DNA of 56,902 nt from an uncultured Bacilli bacterium (lineage in GTDB: Bacteria; Bacillota_I; Bacilli_A; RF39; UBA660), in contig CAQRXS010000001.1 in assembly GCA_948874605.1 (NCBI GenBank), positions 1 through 56,902 on the forward strand, read 5' to 3'. The notes beneath the pieces are model-generated. The model ran no database searches and had not been told where the DNA came from. It worked only from the letters and a program-made list of their open reading frames with translations. The position numbers were made by a program, and so were the translations under genes. Shown here one piece after another: positions 45,188 through 53,410 of the stretch (position 1 is the first letter of the stretch; every line of letters begins with the position of its first letter).

Positions 45188-45727
45188 CTAATTTTTGAAA
45201 GGCATTTTAAATGCTGCAAGCAATGCCTTAGCTTCGTCGTTAGAATTTGCAGTTGTAACAAATACAATATCCATACCACGAATCTTTAAAATACTGTCAT
45301 ACTCAATCTCTGGAAAGATTAATTGTTCTTTAATACCTAAAGTATAATTCCCATGACCGTCAAATGATGTCTTAGGAACTCCTCTAAAATCTCTAACACG
45401 AGGAAGAGCAACACGAATTAATTTTTCTAAGAAAGTATACATTTTCTCACCACGAAGTGTAACTTTAACTCCGATATTTTGTCCTTCGCGAATTTTAAAT
45501 CCAGCGATTGACTTACGTGCTTTTGTAATAACTGCTTTTTGTCCTGTAATTGTTTCTAAATCTTTTAAAGCAGCTTCAATATATTTTTCATCAGTGTGGC
45601 CTTCACCAACACCAATATTGATAACAATTTTTTCTAATTTTGGAACTTGCATAACTGTTTTGTAATTAAATTCTTTCATTAATGCAGGAATAATTTCCTT
45701 ATTATATAATTCTTTAAATGTACTCAT
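45188..45727 (-). CDS. rplE: 50S ribosomal protein L5
   Basis: 179 residues; [36 protein letters not shown] and [20 protein letters not shown] identify it. It binds 5S rRNA and contacts P-site tRNA. It follows rplX by 11 bases. Length is normal. Confidence 0.98.
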   Translation of the reverse strand: MSTFKELYNKEIIPALMKEFNYKTVMQVPKLEKIVINIGVGEGHTDEKYIEAALKDLETITGQKAVITKARKSIAGFKIREGQNIGVKVTLRGEKMYTFLEKLIRVALPRVRDFRGVPKTSFDGHGNYTLGIKEQLIFPEIEYDSILKIRGMDIVFVTTANSNDEAKALLAAFKMPFKN

Positions 45728-45738
45728 AAATTCCCACC

Positions 45739-45987
45739 TTAATCCTTTTTCTCTTTCTTTTTAGGTTCAGCTTCAATTTTTTGAACATTAGAAACATGGA
45801 TTGGAGCTTCTTGACTGAAAATTCCACCATTTTGATTCATTTGATTTGGTTTTTGATGTTTCTTAACAATGTTAATTCCTTCAACAATAACCTTATCTTT
45901 TTTCTTTAATGTTTTTAAAACCTTACCAGTTTTTCCTCTATCTTTACCGGCTAAAATTTTAACTTCGTCATTAACTTTTACTTTCAT
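45739..45987 (-). CDS. rplX: 50S ribosomal protein L24 (short)
   Basis: 82 residues, about 20 fewer than the usual 100-105. The KOW motif at the start ([20 protein letters not shown]), [15 protein letters not shown] and the ESAPIHVSN-like [11 protein letters not shown] are intact, but the C-terminal part after [13 protein letters not shown] is short. L24 starts assembly of the large subunit. It lies in its normal place between rplN and rplE. Confidence 0.95.
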   Translation of the reverse strand: MKVKVNDEVKILAGKDRGKTGKVLKTLKKKDKVIVEGINIVKKHQKPNQMNQNGGIFSQEAPIHVSNVQKIEAEPKKKEKKD

Positions 45988-45996
45988 AATGCCCTC

Positions 45997-46365
45997 CTAT
46001 ATTACTTCACTAGCTAAAGAAACGATTTTCATGAAATCACGTTCACGAAGCTCTCTAGCAACTGGACCTAATACACGTGTACCAACTGGAGTCTTATCAT
46101 CTTTAATAATTACACATGCGTTATCATCAAATTTGATATAACTTCCGTCAGCACGACGTACGCCTTCAACACTTCTTACAATAACAGCTTTTACAACTTT
46201 TCCTTTTTTCAAATTTCCATTTGGGATAGCTTTTTTAACCGTACAAACAACAGTATCACCAATGTTTGCAGTTTTTCTTTTACTTCCACCTAAGCAGCGA
46301 ATAACTAAAACTTCACGAGCTCCAGAGTTATCAGCAACTTTAAGTCTTGATTCTTGCATTACCAT
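45997..46365 (-). CDS. rplN: 50S ribosomal protein L14
   Basis: 122 residues; starts [20 protein letters not shown] and contains [17 protein letters not shown] and [19 protein letters not shown]. It forms part of the intersubunit bridge. AGGAGGTAATC-type SD is upstream. Order rpsQ-rplN-rplX is standard. Confidence 0.98.
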   Translation of the reverse strand: MVMQESRLKVADNSGAREVLVIRCLGGSKRKTANIGDTVVCTVKKAIPNGNLKKGKVVKAVIVRSVEGVRRADGSYIKFDDNACVIIKDDKTPVGTRVLGPVARELRERDFMKIVSLASEVI

Positions 46366-46376
46366 AAGATTACCTC

Positions 46377-46637
46377 CTATAGAATAACAGCTTCAATTAG
46401 AACTTCTACAAGCTCATATCTCTTTGTTTTAGATAATGGTCTTGTCGCTCTAATTCTTACTGTATCTCCAACTTTTGCTACATTCTTTTCATCATGAGCA
46501 GCATATTTTTTTGAATATTTTACGCGTTTCCCATATAGTGGATGTTTTTTATGTGTTTCGACTAAAACTGTAATCGTTTTGTCACAACTGGCACTTACAA
46601 CTTTACCAACTAATTCTTGTTTTCTATTTTCTGCCAT
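46377..46637 (-). CDS. rpsQ: 30S ribosomal protein S17
   Basis: 86 residues with an OB fold; [20 protein letters not shown] and [19 protein letters not shown] are family marks. It is an early 16S rRNA binder. Its ATG shares one base with the rpmC stop (TAATG), so translation is coupled. Confidence 0.98.
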   Translation of the reverse strand: MAENRKQELVGKVVSASCDKTITVLVETHKKHPLYGKRVKYSKKYAAHDEKNVAKVGDTVRIRATRPLSKTKRYELVEVLIEAVIL

Positions 46638-46840
46638 TATTCGTTACCTCCATCCAATTCTCTTTCTTTTAAAATTGTCATCATTCTTGCTATATCTTTC
46701 TTCAAAGCACTAATTTTATGAGGTTTTTCTAATGCGCCTCTTGCATTTTGCATACGCAAGTCAAGTAATTCACTTTTACCAGTTTTAATTTTTTCTAGAA
46801 TCTCTTCAGTAGATAATTTACGAATTTCTGCGGTCTTCAT
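46637..46840 (-). CDS. rpmC: 50S ribosomal protein L29
   Basis: 67 residues in two helices; [17 protein letters not shown] at the start and the conserved [20 protein letters not shown]. It lies at the peptide exit, near the trigger-factor site. TAATG overlaps link it to rplP and rpsQ. Confidence 0.97.
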   Translation of the reverse strand: MKTAEIRKLSTEEILEKIKTGKSELLDLRMQNARGALEKPHKISALKKDIARMMTILKERELDGGNE

Positions 46841-47256
46841 TAGATTTCACCTTCTTTTTTTACAAATTTACATTTAACAGGTAGTTTATGAGAAGCAAGT
46901 CTCAAAGCTTCACGAGCGATTTCTTCACTTACTCCAGAAATTTCAAACATAATTTTTCCTTGTTTTACTACTGCTACCCATTCTTCTACGTTACCTTTAC
47001 CTTTACCTTGACGAGTTTCCAAAGGTTTTTTCGTACGAGCTAAATGAGGGAAAATATTGATATACACTTTTCCACCACGTTTCATAAAACGAGTCATCGC
47101 AATACGAGCTGCTTCAATTTGACGAGCACTAACATAATTTCCTTCTTTAGCCATTAAACCATATTCACCAAAATGTAATTCAGTGTTTCCTTTTGCATGT
47201 CCATCATAAGTTAGTCTATGAGGTTTACGATACTTAGTTCTTTTTGGCATCAACAT
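46840..47256 (-). CDS. rplP: 50S ribosomal protein L16
   Basis: About 138 residues; [14 protein letters not shown] start, [21 protein letters not shown] and the [11 protein letters not shown] end. I chose the ATG at 47256: AAGGAG lies 10 bases upstream, and this start matches the B. subtilis protein; the GTG at 47265 is too close to that site. It overlaps the end of rpsC by 23 bases. L16 helps place tRNA in the A site. Confidence 0.97.
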   Translation of the reverse strand: MLMPKRTKYRKPHRLTYDGHAKGNTELHFGEYGLMAKEGNYVSARQIEAARIAMTRFMKRGGKVYINIFPHLARTKKPLETRQGKGKGNVEEWVAVVKQGKIMFEISGVSEEIAREALRLASHKLPVKCKFVKKEGEI

Positions 47257-47917
47257 GGGATTCACTCTCCTTTACATTTTTACGAGTTGGAAGAATTTCA
47301 CCTTTATAAATCCATACCTTAACACCGATTTTTCCATAAGTTGTATCTGCTTCAGCTTGAGCATAATCAATGTCAGCACGAATTGTATGAAGTGGAACAG
47401 TTCCTTCTGTATAACCTTCACTACGAGCCATTTCAGCACCACCAAGTCTTCCAGAAACTAAAGTCTTAATACCTTTTGCTCCAGCTTTCATAGTGTTTCT
47501 AATAGCACGTTTTTGAGCACTTCTAAATGGTGCACGGTTTGCAATTTGCATTGCAATATTATTTGCAACTAATTGAGCACATAAGTCAGCATTTTTTGAT
47601 ACATCAACAATTGATACATATACATCTTCTTTCACTTCACGAGAAAGTTCCTTACGTAATTTATCAATATCTTCTCCACCACGACCAATGATTACTCCTG
47701 GTTTAGCAGTGTTGATAGTAATTTCACATCTGTCTTTCTTACGTTCTATAGTAATAGAAGCAACAGCTGCATCTTTAAGTCTTTTACTTAAATACTCACG
47801 GATTTTAAGGTCTTTATTTAAAGTAGTACCAAAATTTTTCTTATCAGCATACCATTTTGAGTCCCAATCTTTATTTACACCTAAACGATATCCAATTGGA
47901 TTAACCTTTTGTCCCAT
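47234..47917 (-). CDS. rpsC: 30S ribosomal protein S3
   Basis: 227 residues; [20 protein letters not shown] at the start, the KH-domain loop [15 protein letters not shown], and the C-terminal [15 protein letters not shown]. It binds mRNA at the entry channel. It starts on the last base of rplV and overlaps rplP at its end. A short tail ([15 protein letters not shown]) follows the core. Confidence 0.98.
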   Translation of the reverse strand: MGQKVNPIGYRLGVNKDWDSKWYADKKNFGTTLNKDLKIREYLSKRLKDAAVASITIERKKDRCEITINTAKPGVIIGRGGEDIDKLRKELSREVKEDVYVSIVDVSKNADLCAQLVANNIAMQIANRAPFRSAQKRAIRNTMKAGAKGIKTLVSGRLGGAEMARSEGYTEGTVPLHTIRADIDYAQAEADTTYGKIGVKVWIYKGEILPTRKNVKESESHVDAKKN

Positions 47918-48267
47918 TAGCGATTGCCTCCTTCTAATCCATCACTTACTTTAACAGTAATATGACTAGTTCTTTTATCTCTTCTACCTATACGTCCACG
48001 GCTTGCATATTGAATTCTTTTATATACAGGTCCTGGATTAATAAAACATTCAGAAATAAATAATTGTGTTTCATCTGCTCCAAAGTTATTAGTAGCATTT
48101 GCAATAGCGCTTTCTAATACTTTAGAGATTAAACGGCTTGATTTTGTATTTGTTGTACTAAGAATCGCTCTAGCAGCTTGAATATCTTTTCCACGAATTA
48201 AATCTAATGTCATTCTTGCTTTTCTAGGAGCTACCATAGCACTTTTATGAATTGCATAAGTTTCCAT
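47917..48267 (-). CDS. rplV: 50S ribosomal protein L22
   Basis: 116 residues; [20 protein letters not shown] and the beta-hairpin [20 protein letters not shown] that lines the exit tunnel, the place where macrolide-resistance changes occur in relatives. No unusual insertion is seen. It follows rpsS by 10 bases. Confidence 0.97.
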   Translation of the reverse strand: METYAIHKSAMVAPRKARMTLDLIRGKDIQAARAILSTTNTKSSRLISKVLESAIANATNNFGADETQLFISECFINPGPVYKRIQYASRGRIGRRDKRTSHITVKVSDGLEGGNR

Positions 48268-48277
48268 GTGTTACCTC

Positions 48278-48541
48278 CTACTTCTGACCTGCATGTCCGC
48301 CGAACTTACGAGTAGCCACGAATTCACCCAATTTATGTCCAACCATTTCCTCTGTTACATAAACAGGAACGTGTTCACGTCCATTATGAACAGCAATAGT
48401 ATGACCAACAAAATTAGGGAATATTGTAGAACGACGAGAATATGTCTTAATAACTTCTTTTTTATTTGATTCATTTAATTTATCAACCTTTTTTAACAAA
48501 TGTTCATCAGCAAAAGGTCCTTTTTTTAAACTTCTAGCCAT
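48278..48541 (-). CDS. rpsS: 30S ribosomal protein S19
   Basis: 87 residues; [40 protein letters not shown] and the [16 protein letters not shown] end are diagnostic. It lies in the head of the small subunit with S13. SD GAGGATAC precedes the ATG. Confidence 0.98.
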   Translation of the reverse strand: MARSLKKGPFADEHLLKKVDKLNESNKKEVIKTYSRRSTIFPNFVGHTIAVHNGREHVPVYVTEEMVGHKLGEFVATRKFGGHAGQK

Positions 48542-48550
48542 TGTATCCTC

Positions 48551-49381
48551 CTATTTCTTTCTACGACTAACAATAAGTTTGTCAGAAGCTTTCTTATTTT
48601 TTCTTGTTTTATATCCAAGCGCAGGTTTACCCCATGGAGTCATTGGACTCTTTCTACCAACTGGAGCACGTCCTTCACCACCACCATGTGGATGGTCATT
48701 AGGGTTCATAACAGAACCACGGTTTGTAGGTTTAATACCCATGTGTCTAGTACGTCCAGCTTTACCAATGTTAACAAGTTCATAGTCTTCATTACCAACA
48801 ACACCAATTGTTGCCATACAAGTTCCTAAAATTTTTCTTGTTTCACCAGATTGTAAACGTACCATTACATATTTACCTTCACGTCCAAGAATTTGCGCAG
48901 ATGCACCAGCACTACGGCAAAGACTTGCTCCACTTCCTGGATTAAGTTCAATACAATGAACAGTAGTACCTACAGGAATACTTTGTAATGGAAGAGCATT
49001 ACCAACCTTAATATCAGCATTTTCTCCATTTTCAATAATTTGTCCTACTTGAATTCCTTTAGGAGCAATAATATATCTTTTTTCACCATCTAAATAATTA
49101 ATTAAAGCGATATTTGCATTACGATTTGGATCATATTCAATAGTAGCAACGCGTCCTGTAACACCAACTTTATTACGTTTAAAATCGATTGTACGATATT
49201 TTCTTTTTGCTCCACCACCAATGTGACGAACAGTAAGTTTTCCTTGATTATTACGTCCACCAGTTTTCGTTTTCTTTTGAAGTAATGATTTCGTAGGAGT
49301 AGAAGTAGTTATTTCTTCATTTGCAAGTGTTGACATTCCACGACGTCCATTAGTCGTTGGTTTATATTTCTTAATTGCCAT
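48551..49381 (-). CDS. rplB: 50S ribosomal protein L2
   Basis: 276 residues; [16 protein letters not shown] start, [20 protein letters not shown], and the peptidyl-transferase-proximal [20 protein letters not shown] with the conserved His. Length is normal. It lies between rplW and rpsS. Confidence 0.99.
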   Translation of the reverse strand: MAIKKYKPTTNGRRGMSTLANEEITTSTPTKSLLQKKTKTGGRNNQGKLTVRHIGGGAKRKYRTIDFKRNKVGVTGRVATIEYDPNRNANIALINYLDGEKRYIIAPKGIQVGQIIENGENADIKVGNALPLQSIPVGTTVHCIELNPGSGASLCRSAGASAQILGREGKYVMVRLQSGETRKILGTCMATIGVVGNEDYELVNIGKAGRTRHMGIKPTNRGSVMNPNDHPHGGGEGRAPVGRKSPMTPWGKPALGYKTRKNKKASDKLIVSRRKK

Positions 49382-49394
49382 AATTTCTCACTCC

Positions 49395-49667
49395 TTACAT
49401 TTCAATTGATGAACCTTGAGCCAAGGTTACCATTGCTTTCTTATAAGTTTTTGTTTGACCTGCATAACGTCCCATACGACGTTTTTTAGGTTTTGTAATA
49501 AGTGTATTAATTTTCTCAACTTTTACACCAAAATGACTTTCAATTTCATGCTTAATTTGAGTTTTTGTTGCTCTTTTATCTACTTTAAAAGTATATACAC
49601 CATTTTGTTGACCATTAATACTTTTTTCAGTAATTACTGGTCCATAAATAATATCTGGATTACGCAT
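49395..49667 (-). CDS. rplW: 50S ribosomal protein L23
   Basis: About 90 residues; MRNPDIIYGPVITEKS at the start and KINTLITKPKKRRMGRYAG. I chose the ATG at 49667 because GAGGAGG is 8 bases upstream; the TTG at 49685 precedes that site. It overlaps the rplD stop by 8 bases. L23 is the docking site for trigger factor and SRP. Confidence 0.97.
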   Translation of the reverse strand: MRNPDIIYGPVITEKSINGQQNGVYTFKVDKRATKTQIKHEIESHFGVKVEKINTLITKPKKRRMGRYAGQTKTYKKAMVTLAQGSSIEM

Positions 49668-50289
49668 TTGTGATACCCTCCTCAATTACTTTAACTGCTG
49701 CTTCATCAAGTACTAAAGTATCAGCGTTTAAGATATCTAAAACATTAATTTCATCTGCATAAATATGATAAGCATAACCTAAACTACGAGTAGCCATGTA
49801 AAGATTTTCACAATCCTCAGCAGTTACAAATAATACTTTTCCTTCTAACTTAGCATCTTCCATAAATTTTTTAACATCTTTCGTTTTCATACTTGGTAAT
49901 TCAAGACTTTCAAAAACAACAATAGCTTTATTATTAAGTTTATCAGCTAAAGCACTCTTAATAGCCAAAACTCTTTCTTTCTTATTGATTTTAAATCCAT
50001 AATCTCTAGGTTGAACACCATGAGGTCTTCCTCCACCTACCCATTGAGTAGCACGAATAGACCCTTGTCTTGCACGCCCTGTACCTTTTTGTTTCCAAGG
50101 TTTTCTTCCACCGCCAGAAACTTCACTACGATTTTTTGTTTTGTGAGTTCCTTGACGAATAGCAGCAAGTTGTAAACGCACCATTTTCTTTAATGCATCC
50201 GCGTGAACATCAATTCCCCAAACAGAATCATTTAAAGTGATGTCACGAACTTTTTCAGAATTTAAATTTTTAACTTCAACTTTTTTCAT
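49660..50289 (-). CDS. rplD: 50S ribosomal protein L4
   Basis: About 209 residues; VKNLNSEKVRDITLNDSVWG, the tunnel loop KPWKQKGTGRARQGSIRATQ and WVGGGRPHGVQPRDY identify it. I chose the ATG at 50289 with GAAAGGAAATG upstream; an ATG at 50328 lies inside rplC and has no site. In some bacteria L4 controls the S10 operon; no such element was identified here. Confidence 0.97.
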   Translation of the reverse strand: MKKVEVKNLNSEKVRDITLNDSVWGIDVHADALKKMVRLQLAAIRQGTHKTKNRSEVSGGGRKPWKQKGTGRARQGSIRATQWVGGGRPHGVQPRDYGFKINKKERVLAIKSALADKLNNKAIVVFESLELPSMKTKDVKKFMEDAKLEGKVLFVTAEDCENLYMATRSLGYAYHIYADEINVLDILNADTLVLDEAAVKVIEEGITNA

Positions 50290-50311
50290 TATACATTTCC
50301 TTTCTATGATT

Positions 50312-51079
50312 CTATTCTTGAACTTCAACAGTAGTTTCTTCTACTACAGTCTCTTCTACTGTTGCTTCTGTAGAATTAGTTTCTACAACCTCTTCAACCT
50401 CATCTACAACAGATTCTTCTTCATAAGAAATAATTTCTTTTGGATTTTTCTTACGAGTATCTTTTACAGCACTACGAATAAGCACTAAAGCATTTTTAGC
50501 TCCTGGAATATTTCCACTAACTAAAATGTAAGATTCTTGAGCGTTTGCTTCAATAATTTCAAGATTTTGAACAGTAACAGTTTCACATCCCATATGTCCA
50601 GGTAAGTTCTTACCTTTCAAAACTCTTTTTGGAAGCATTGTACCAAGAGATCCTGGACCTCTATGATAATGAGAACCATGTGCCATAGGCCCACGAGATT
50701 GTCCATGTCTCTTAATTGTACCTGCAAAACCTTTACCTTTGCTTGTACCAGTAACATCAACAATGTCACCAACTTCGAATAAATCAGCGCTTATTGTATC
50801 TCCTACTTGATAAGAGCCTTCCATATCTCTTATTTCTTTCAAGAAGCGCTTAGGAGCAGTGTTTGCTTTTTTTGCGTGTCCAACACTTGCACGACTAGCA
50901 TTTTTTTCTTTTTTGTCAACTACGCCAAGTTGAATTGCATTGTATCCATCTGTTTCAACAGTCTTAATTTGCATTACAGTGTTAGCATCAACACTTACAA
51001 CTGTAACCGGAATTAATTTACCATCTTTAGAAAATACTTGAGTCATTCCAACTTTACGTCCTAAGATTCCTTTAGTCAT
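50312..51079 (-). CDS. rplC: 50S ribosomal protein L3 with acidic C-terminal tail
   Basis: 255 residues, about 45 more than usual. The core is normal: [40 protein letters not shown] and [20 protein letters not shown]. After [15 protein letters not shown] comes a tail of mostly Glu, Val and Thr (for example [20 protein letters not shown]). It has the low-complexity look of a flexible tail and would stand out on the basic ribosome surface. The stop lies before the separate rplD start, so the tail is a true extension, not a fusion. Confidence 0.96.
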   Translation of the reverse strand: MTKGILGRKVGMTQVFSKDGKLIPVTVVSVDANTVMQIKTVETDGYNAIQLGVVDKKEKNASRASVGHAKKANTAPKRFLKEIRDMEGSYQVGDTISADLFEVGDIVDVTGTSKGKGFAGTIKRHGQSRGPMAHGSHYHRGPGSLGTMLPKRVLKGKNLPGHMGCETVTVQNLEIIEANAQESYILVSGNIPGAKNALVLIRSAVKDTRKKNPKEIISYEEESVVDEVEEVVETNSTEATVEETVVEETTVEVQE

Positions 51080-51099
51080 AACTTTTTCCTTTCCTTATA

Positions 51100-51408
51100 T
51101 TATAATTTGATATTGATATCTACGCCACTTGGTAAATCAAGTCTTGTTAAAGCATCAATAATTTCTTTACTAGGATCTAAAATATCAATAAGTCTCTTGT
51201 GTGTACGACTTTCAAATTGTTCACGAGAGTCTTTATATTTATGTACAGCTCTTAAAACAGTAACTCTTTCAACTTCAGTTGGAAGTGGCACAGGTCCAGA
51301 AACAGTACCTCCTAATCTCTTAACAGTTTCTACAATTTTACCAGCAGCTAAATCTAACACTTTAGAATCAAAAGCTTTCAAATTGATACGAACTTTACTT
51401 TTTGACAT
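51100..51408 (-). CDS. rpsJ: 30S ribosomal protein S10
   Basis: 102 residues; [20 protein letters not shown] and [20 protein letters not shown] with the [16 protein letters not shown] loop. I chose the ATG at 51408 because AAAGGAGGAC is upstream and the family begins here; the ATG at 51507 would add an unlikely 33 residues. It is the first gene of the ribosomal operon. S10 also works as NusE in transcription antitermination. Confidence 0.97.
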   Translation of the reverse strand: MSKSKVRINLKAFDSKVLDLAAGKIVETVKRLGGTVSGPVPLPTEVERVTVLRAVHKYKDSREQFESRTHKRLIDILDPSKEIIDALTRLDLPSGVDINIKL

Positions 51409-51560
51409 AACATATGTCCTCCTTTCGCCTATATCTTGTATAGACTTGCTCCATGTAAATTCTCTATATAAACTCAGCAACGTAGCCAAGTGTATCAGTA
51501 ACTTCACACATCCCAGCCGTCATACAAAGCCTAGTTTACTATAAAATATACGGGATTGCA
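51409..51560 (-). promoter_or_regulatory. Leader and promoter region of the S10 operon
   Basis: Minus strand TATAGT (51538-51543) is a likely -10 with no clear -35; TTGCAA boxes upstream are badly spaced. The roughly 125-base leader can form GTGT/ACAC and TTGCT/AGCAA stems before the AAAGGAGG site of rpsJ. It may hold a regulatory structure, but it matches none that I know. Confidence 0.35.
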
Positions 51561-51712
51561 AGCGTTTTTTTGCAAAAAATTCAACTTTTGTCGAAAAGAA
51601 AAATAAATCACATAAAACCAACAAAAAAAGATAAAACTAGTTTACTTTATCTCCAAAATTTTCTTTACCTTATAATTAATAAAAAAGCCTTATTAAAAAT
51701 CCAATAACATTA
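51561..51712. other. Intergenic region between S10 operon and NHEJ ligase
   Basis: A 152-base AT-rich gap. Apart from the ligase gene's terminator (51623-51652) I see no gene or clear promoter for the convergent or divergent neighbours. Confidence 0.4.
51623..51652 (-). terminator. Terminator after the NHEJ ligase gene
   Basis: Minus strand AGATAAA and TTTATCT pair with a 10-base loop, then T7. It lies about 60 bases after the ligase stop. Confidence 0.6.
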
Positions 51713-52603
51713 TTATTTATCATATCCACGATAAACTGCATGTCTTAATATACCATTAGAAGAACGTTCTAGAAACTCTACGTCACATAAATACTTTGGT
51801 TTCACATAAAAAGTATCGGTTTCACAAAAATTAGAAAACACAGGATTCTTTAATTTCTTTTCCTTTTTTAAAACTTCAAGTAAACCACTTTTTTGAGGAA
51901 CAGAAACCTTGCCAACAAAAACAAAAGACTTATCCACATACTCTCCAAGTATAACAGAAAACATACTTGTGCTTTTCCCAAAGCGATAACCCCCAATGAA
52001 AAAAGAATCAACTTGTATATTTTTAATCTTTATCCAATTATTAGTTCGAATATTTTTTTCATAGATACTATCAATCTTCTTAGCTACCATTCCCTCTAAA
52101 GAAAGAGATTTTATTTCTTGGAAAAAAGAGACACCTTTTTCAAAAACATATAAAATTTTCACAAACTCATCCGTATCCGAAAAATGATTTAAAATTTCCT
52201 TGCGATTAATTAAAGAATACTCCGACATATCCACACCATAATACACAATATCAAAACATACGAATACAACAGGCTGCAATTTACTTGCGCGTAAAATCTT
52301 TTGCTCCCCTTTCAAATGAATTCTTTTTTGTAATTCCAAGAAATTAGGAACTCCGCCTAAAAATCTTACGATTTCTCCATCAAATATAGTTGGTTTATCC
52401 ACAATTTCTTGTAACTTATAAAGTTCTGGAAACAAATAAGTAATATCTCTTTTATGACGATTATATATAGTAATAGCATCAGGCGATACAAAAATCAAAG
52501 CCCTTAGTCCATCAAACTTCATTTCATATAAAAAATCCTTGGAATTAAAAGGCATTTTTTCTTCACTTAAAAGCATCGGTTCAAAAACATTAAAATCTTT
52601 CAT
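51713..52603 (-). CDS. ATP-dependent DNA ligase, LigD-type (NHEJ)
   Basis: 296 residues. The adenylated Lys is K29 in YEMKFDGLRAL, with later nucleotidyltransferase motifs FDGEIV, MVAKKI and WIKIK, and a short OB-fold domain with FIGGYRFGK. The primase and nuclease domains of Mycobacterium-type LigD are absent, so this is the ligase domain alone. It overlaps the Ku gene by 4 bases; together they form a minimal bacterial non-homologous end-joining pair that closes double-strand breaks without a template. Confidence 0.9.
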   Translation of the reverse strand: MKDFNVFEPMLLSEEKMPFNSKDFLYEMKFDGLRALIFVSPDAITIYNRHKRDITYLFPELYKLQEIVDKPTIFDGEIVRFLGGVPNFLELQKRIHLKGEQKILRASKLQPVVFVCFDIVYYGVDMSEYSLINRKEILNHFSDTDEFVKILYVFEKGVSFFQEIKSLSLEGMVAKKIDSIYEKNIRTNNWIKIKNIQVDSFFIGGYRFGKSTSMFSVILGEYVDKSFVFVGKVSVPQKSGLLEVLKKEKKLKNPVFSNFCETDTFYVKPKYLCDVEFLERSSNGILRHAVYRGYDK

Positions 52604-53343
52604 TTTTTCAAACTCATTTCTAAAGCTTTCATTAAATCCTTAACCTCTTTCTTTGGAGACTTACGTGTTTTCTTTACTTTTTGCCCAGAAAGCTTCTTAT
52701 CAATCGCTTCACGAATTTTAATTTGATACTCGTCTTTGTATTTCTGAGGCTCAAAATGTCCTTTTAAACTTTCAATTAATTTAACCGCTAAATCGAGTTC
52801 TTTCGTATCTACTTTTACCGAAGTAATATTAACATCTAAATTCATTTCTTCATCAAAATATAAAGTGGATAACAACAATGTATTATCACGTGTCCTTAAA
52901 ACTCCATAATAAAATTTATTATGTAAAACAGTTTTACATAATCCTGCCATATTAGTTTTATTAAGAGCTTTCACAAGAATTTGATAAGCACGACTTTTCT
53001 TATCCGTCCCAAGTTTATAAGTTTTTTCAAAATAACTAGGATCAATTTCTTTTAAAGGGATAAAAGAAACAATTTCAATTTCCCCTTCATTTTCTGGTTT
53101 TAGATTATCTAACTCTTGCGCAGTAAATTCTATATATTCACCTTTTTCAAATTGATACCCTTTAATAATATCGGTATTTTTTACATCAACTTTACAATGC
53201 GGACAATATTTCACATAAGAAATACGAGAACTGCATTTTTTATGTAATTGATTAAAAGATACATCATTATTGTGTATAACAGGATTGAGTAGTACAGGAA
53301 TATTCACAAGCCCAAAAGAAACACTACTTTTAATATTTGGCAT
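52600..53343 (-). CDS. ku: Non-homologous end-joining protein Ku
   Basis: 247 residues; SSVSFGLVNIPVLLNPV at the start, FNQLHKKCSSRISYVKYC, and the bridge-region pattern ending ALEMSLKK. A CPHC pair occurs near residue 48. Bacterial Ku forms a ring on DNA ends and recruits the ligase encoded by the overlapping next gene. The Lys-rich tail (KKTRKSPKKEVKD) is the usual DNA-binding extension. SD GGTGATAG precedes the ATG. Confidence 0.92.
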   Translation of the reverse strand: MPNIKSSVSFGLVNIPVLLNPVIHNNDVSFNQLHKKCSSRISYVKYCPHCKVDVKNTDIIKGYQFEKGEYIEFTAQELDNLKPENEGEIEIVSFIPLKEIDPSYFEKTYKLGTDKKSRAYQILVKALNKTNMAGLCKTVLHNKFYYGVLRTRDNTLLLSTLYFDEEMNLDVNITSVKVDTKELDLAVKLIESLKGHFEPQKYKDEYQIKIREAIDKKLSGQKVKKTRKSPKKEVKDLMKALEMSLKK

Positions 53344-53387
53344 ACTATCACCTAAAACTAGTATGGAAGAAAAAAATAAATTTAACC

Positions 53388-53410
53388 AAAAAAAGAGTCA
53401 ACTATGACCC
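53388..53410 (-). terminator. Terminator of the ClpC-like gene
   Basis: Minus strand GGGTCA and TGACTC pair around TAGT, then T7. It overlaps the gene's stop codon. Confidence 0.7.

Noticed and set aside
49678..49685. Upstream starts for rplW, rplD, rplP and rpsJ
   Set aside because: In each case a strong SD and the family's normal N terminus point to the internal ATG given in the features.
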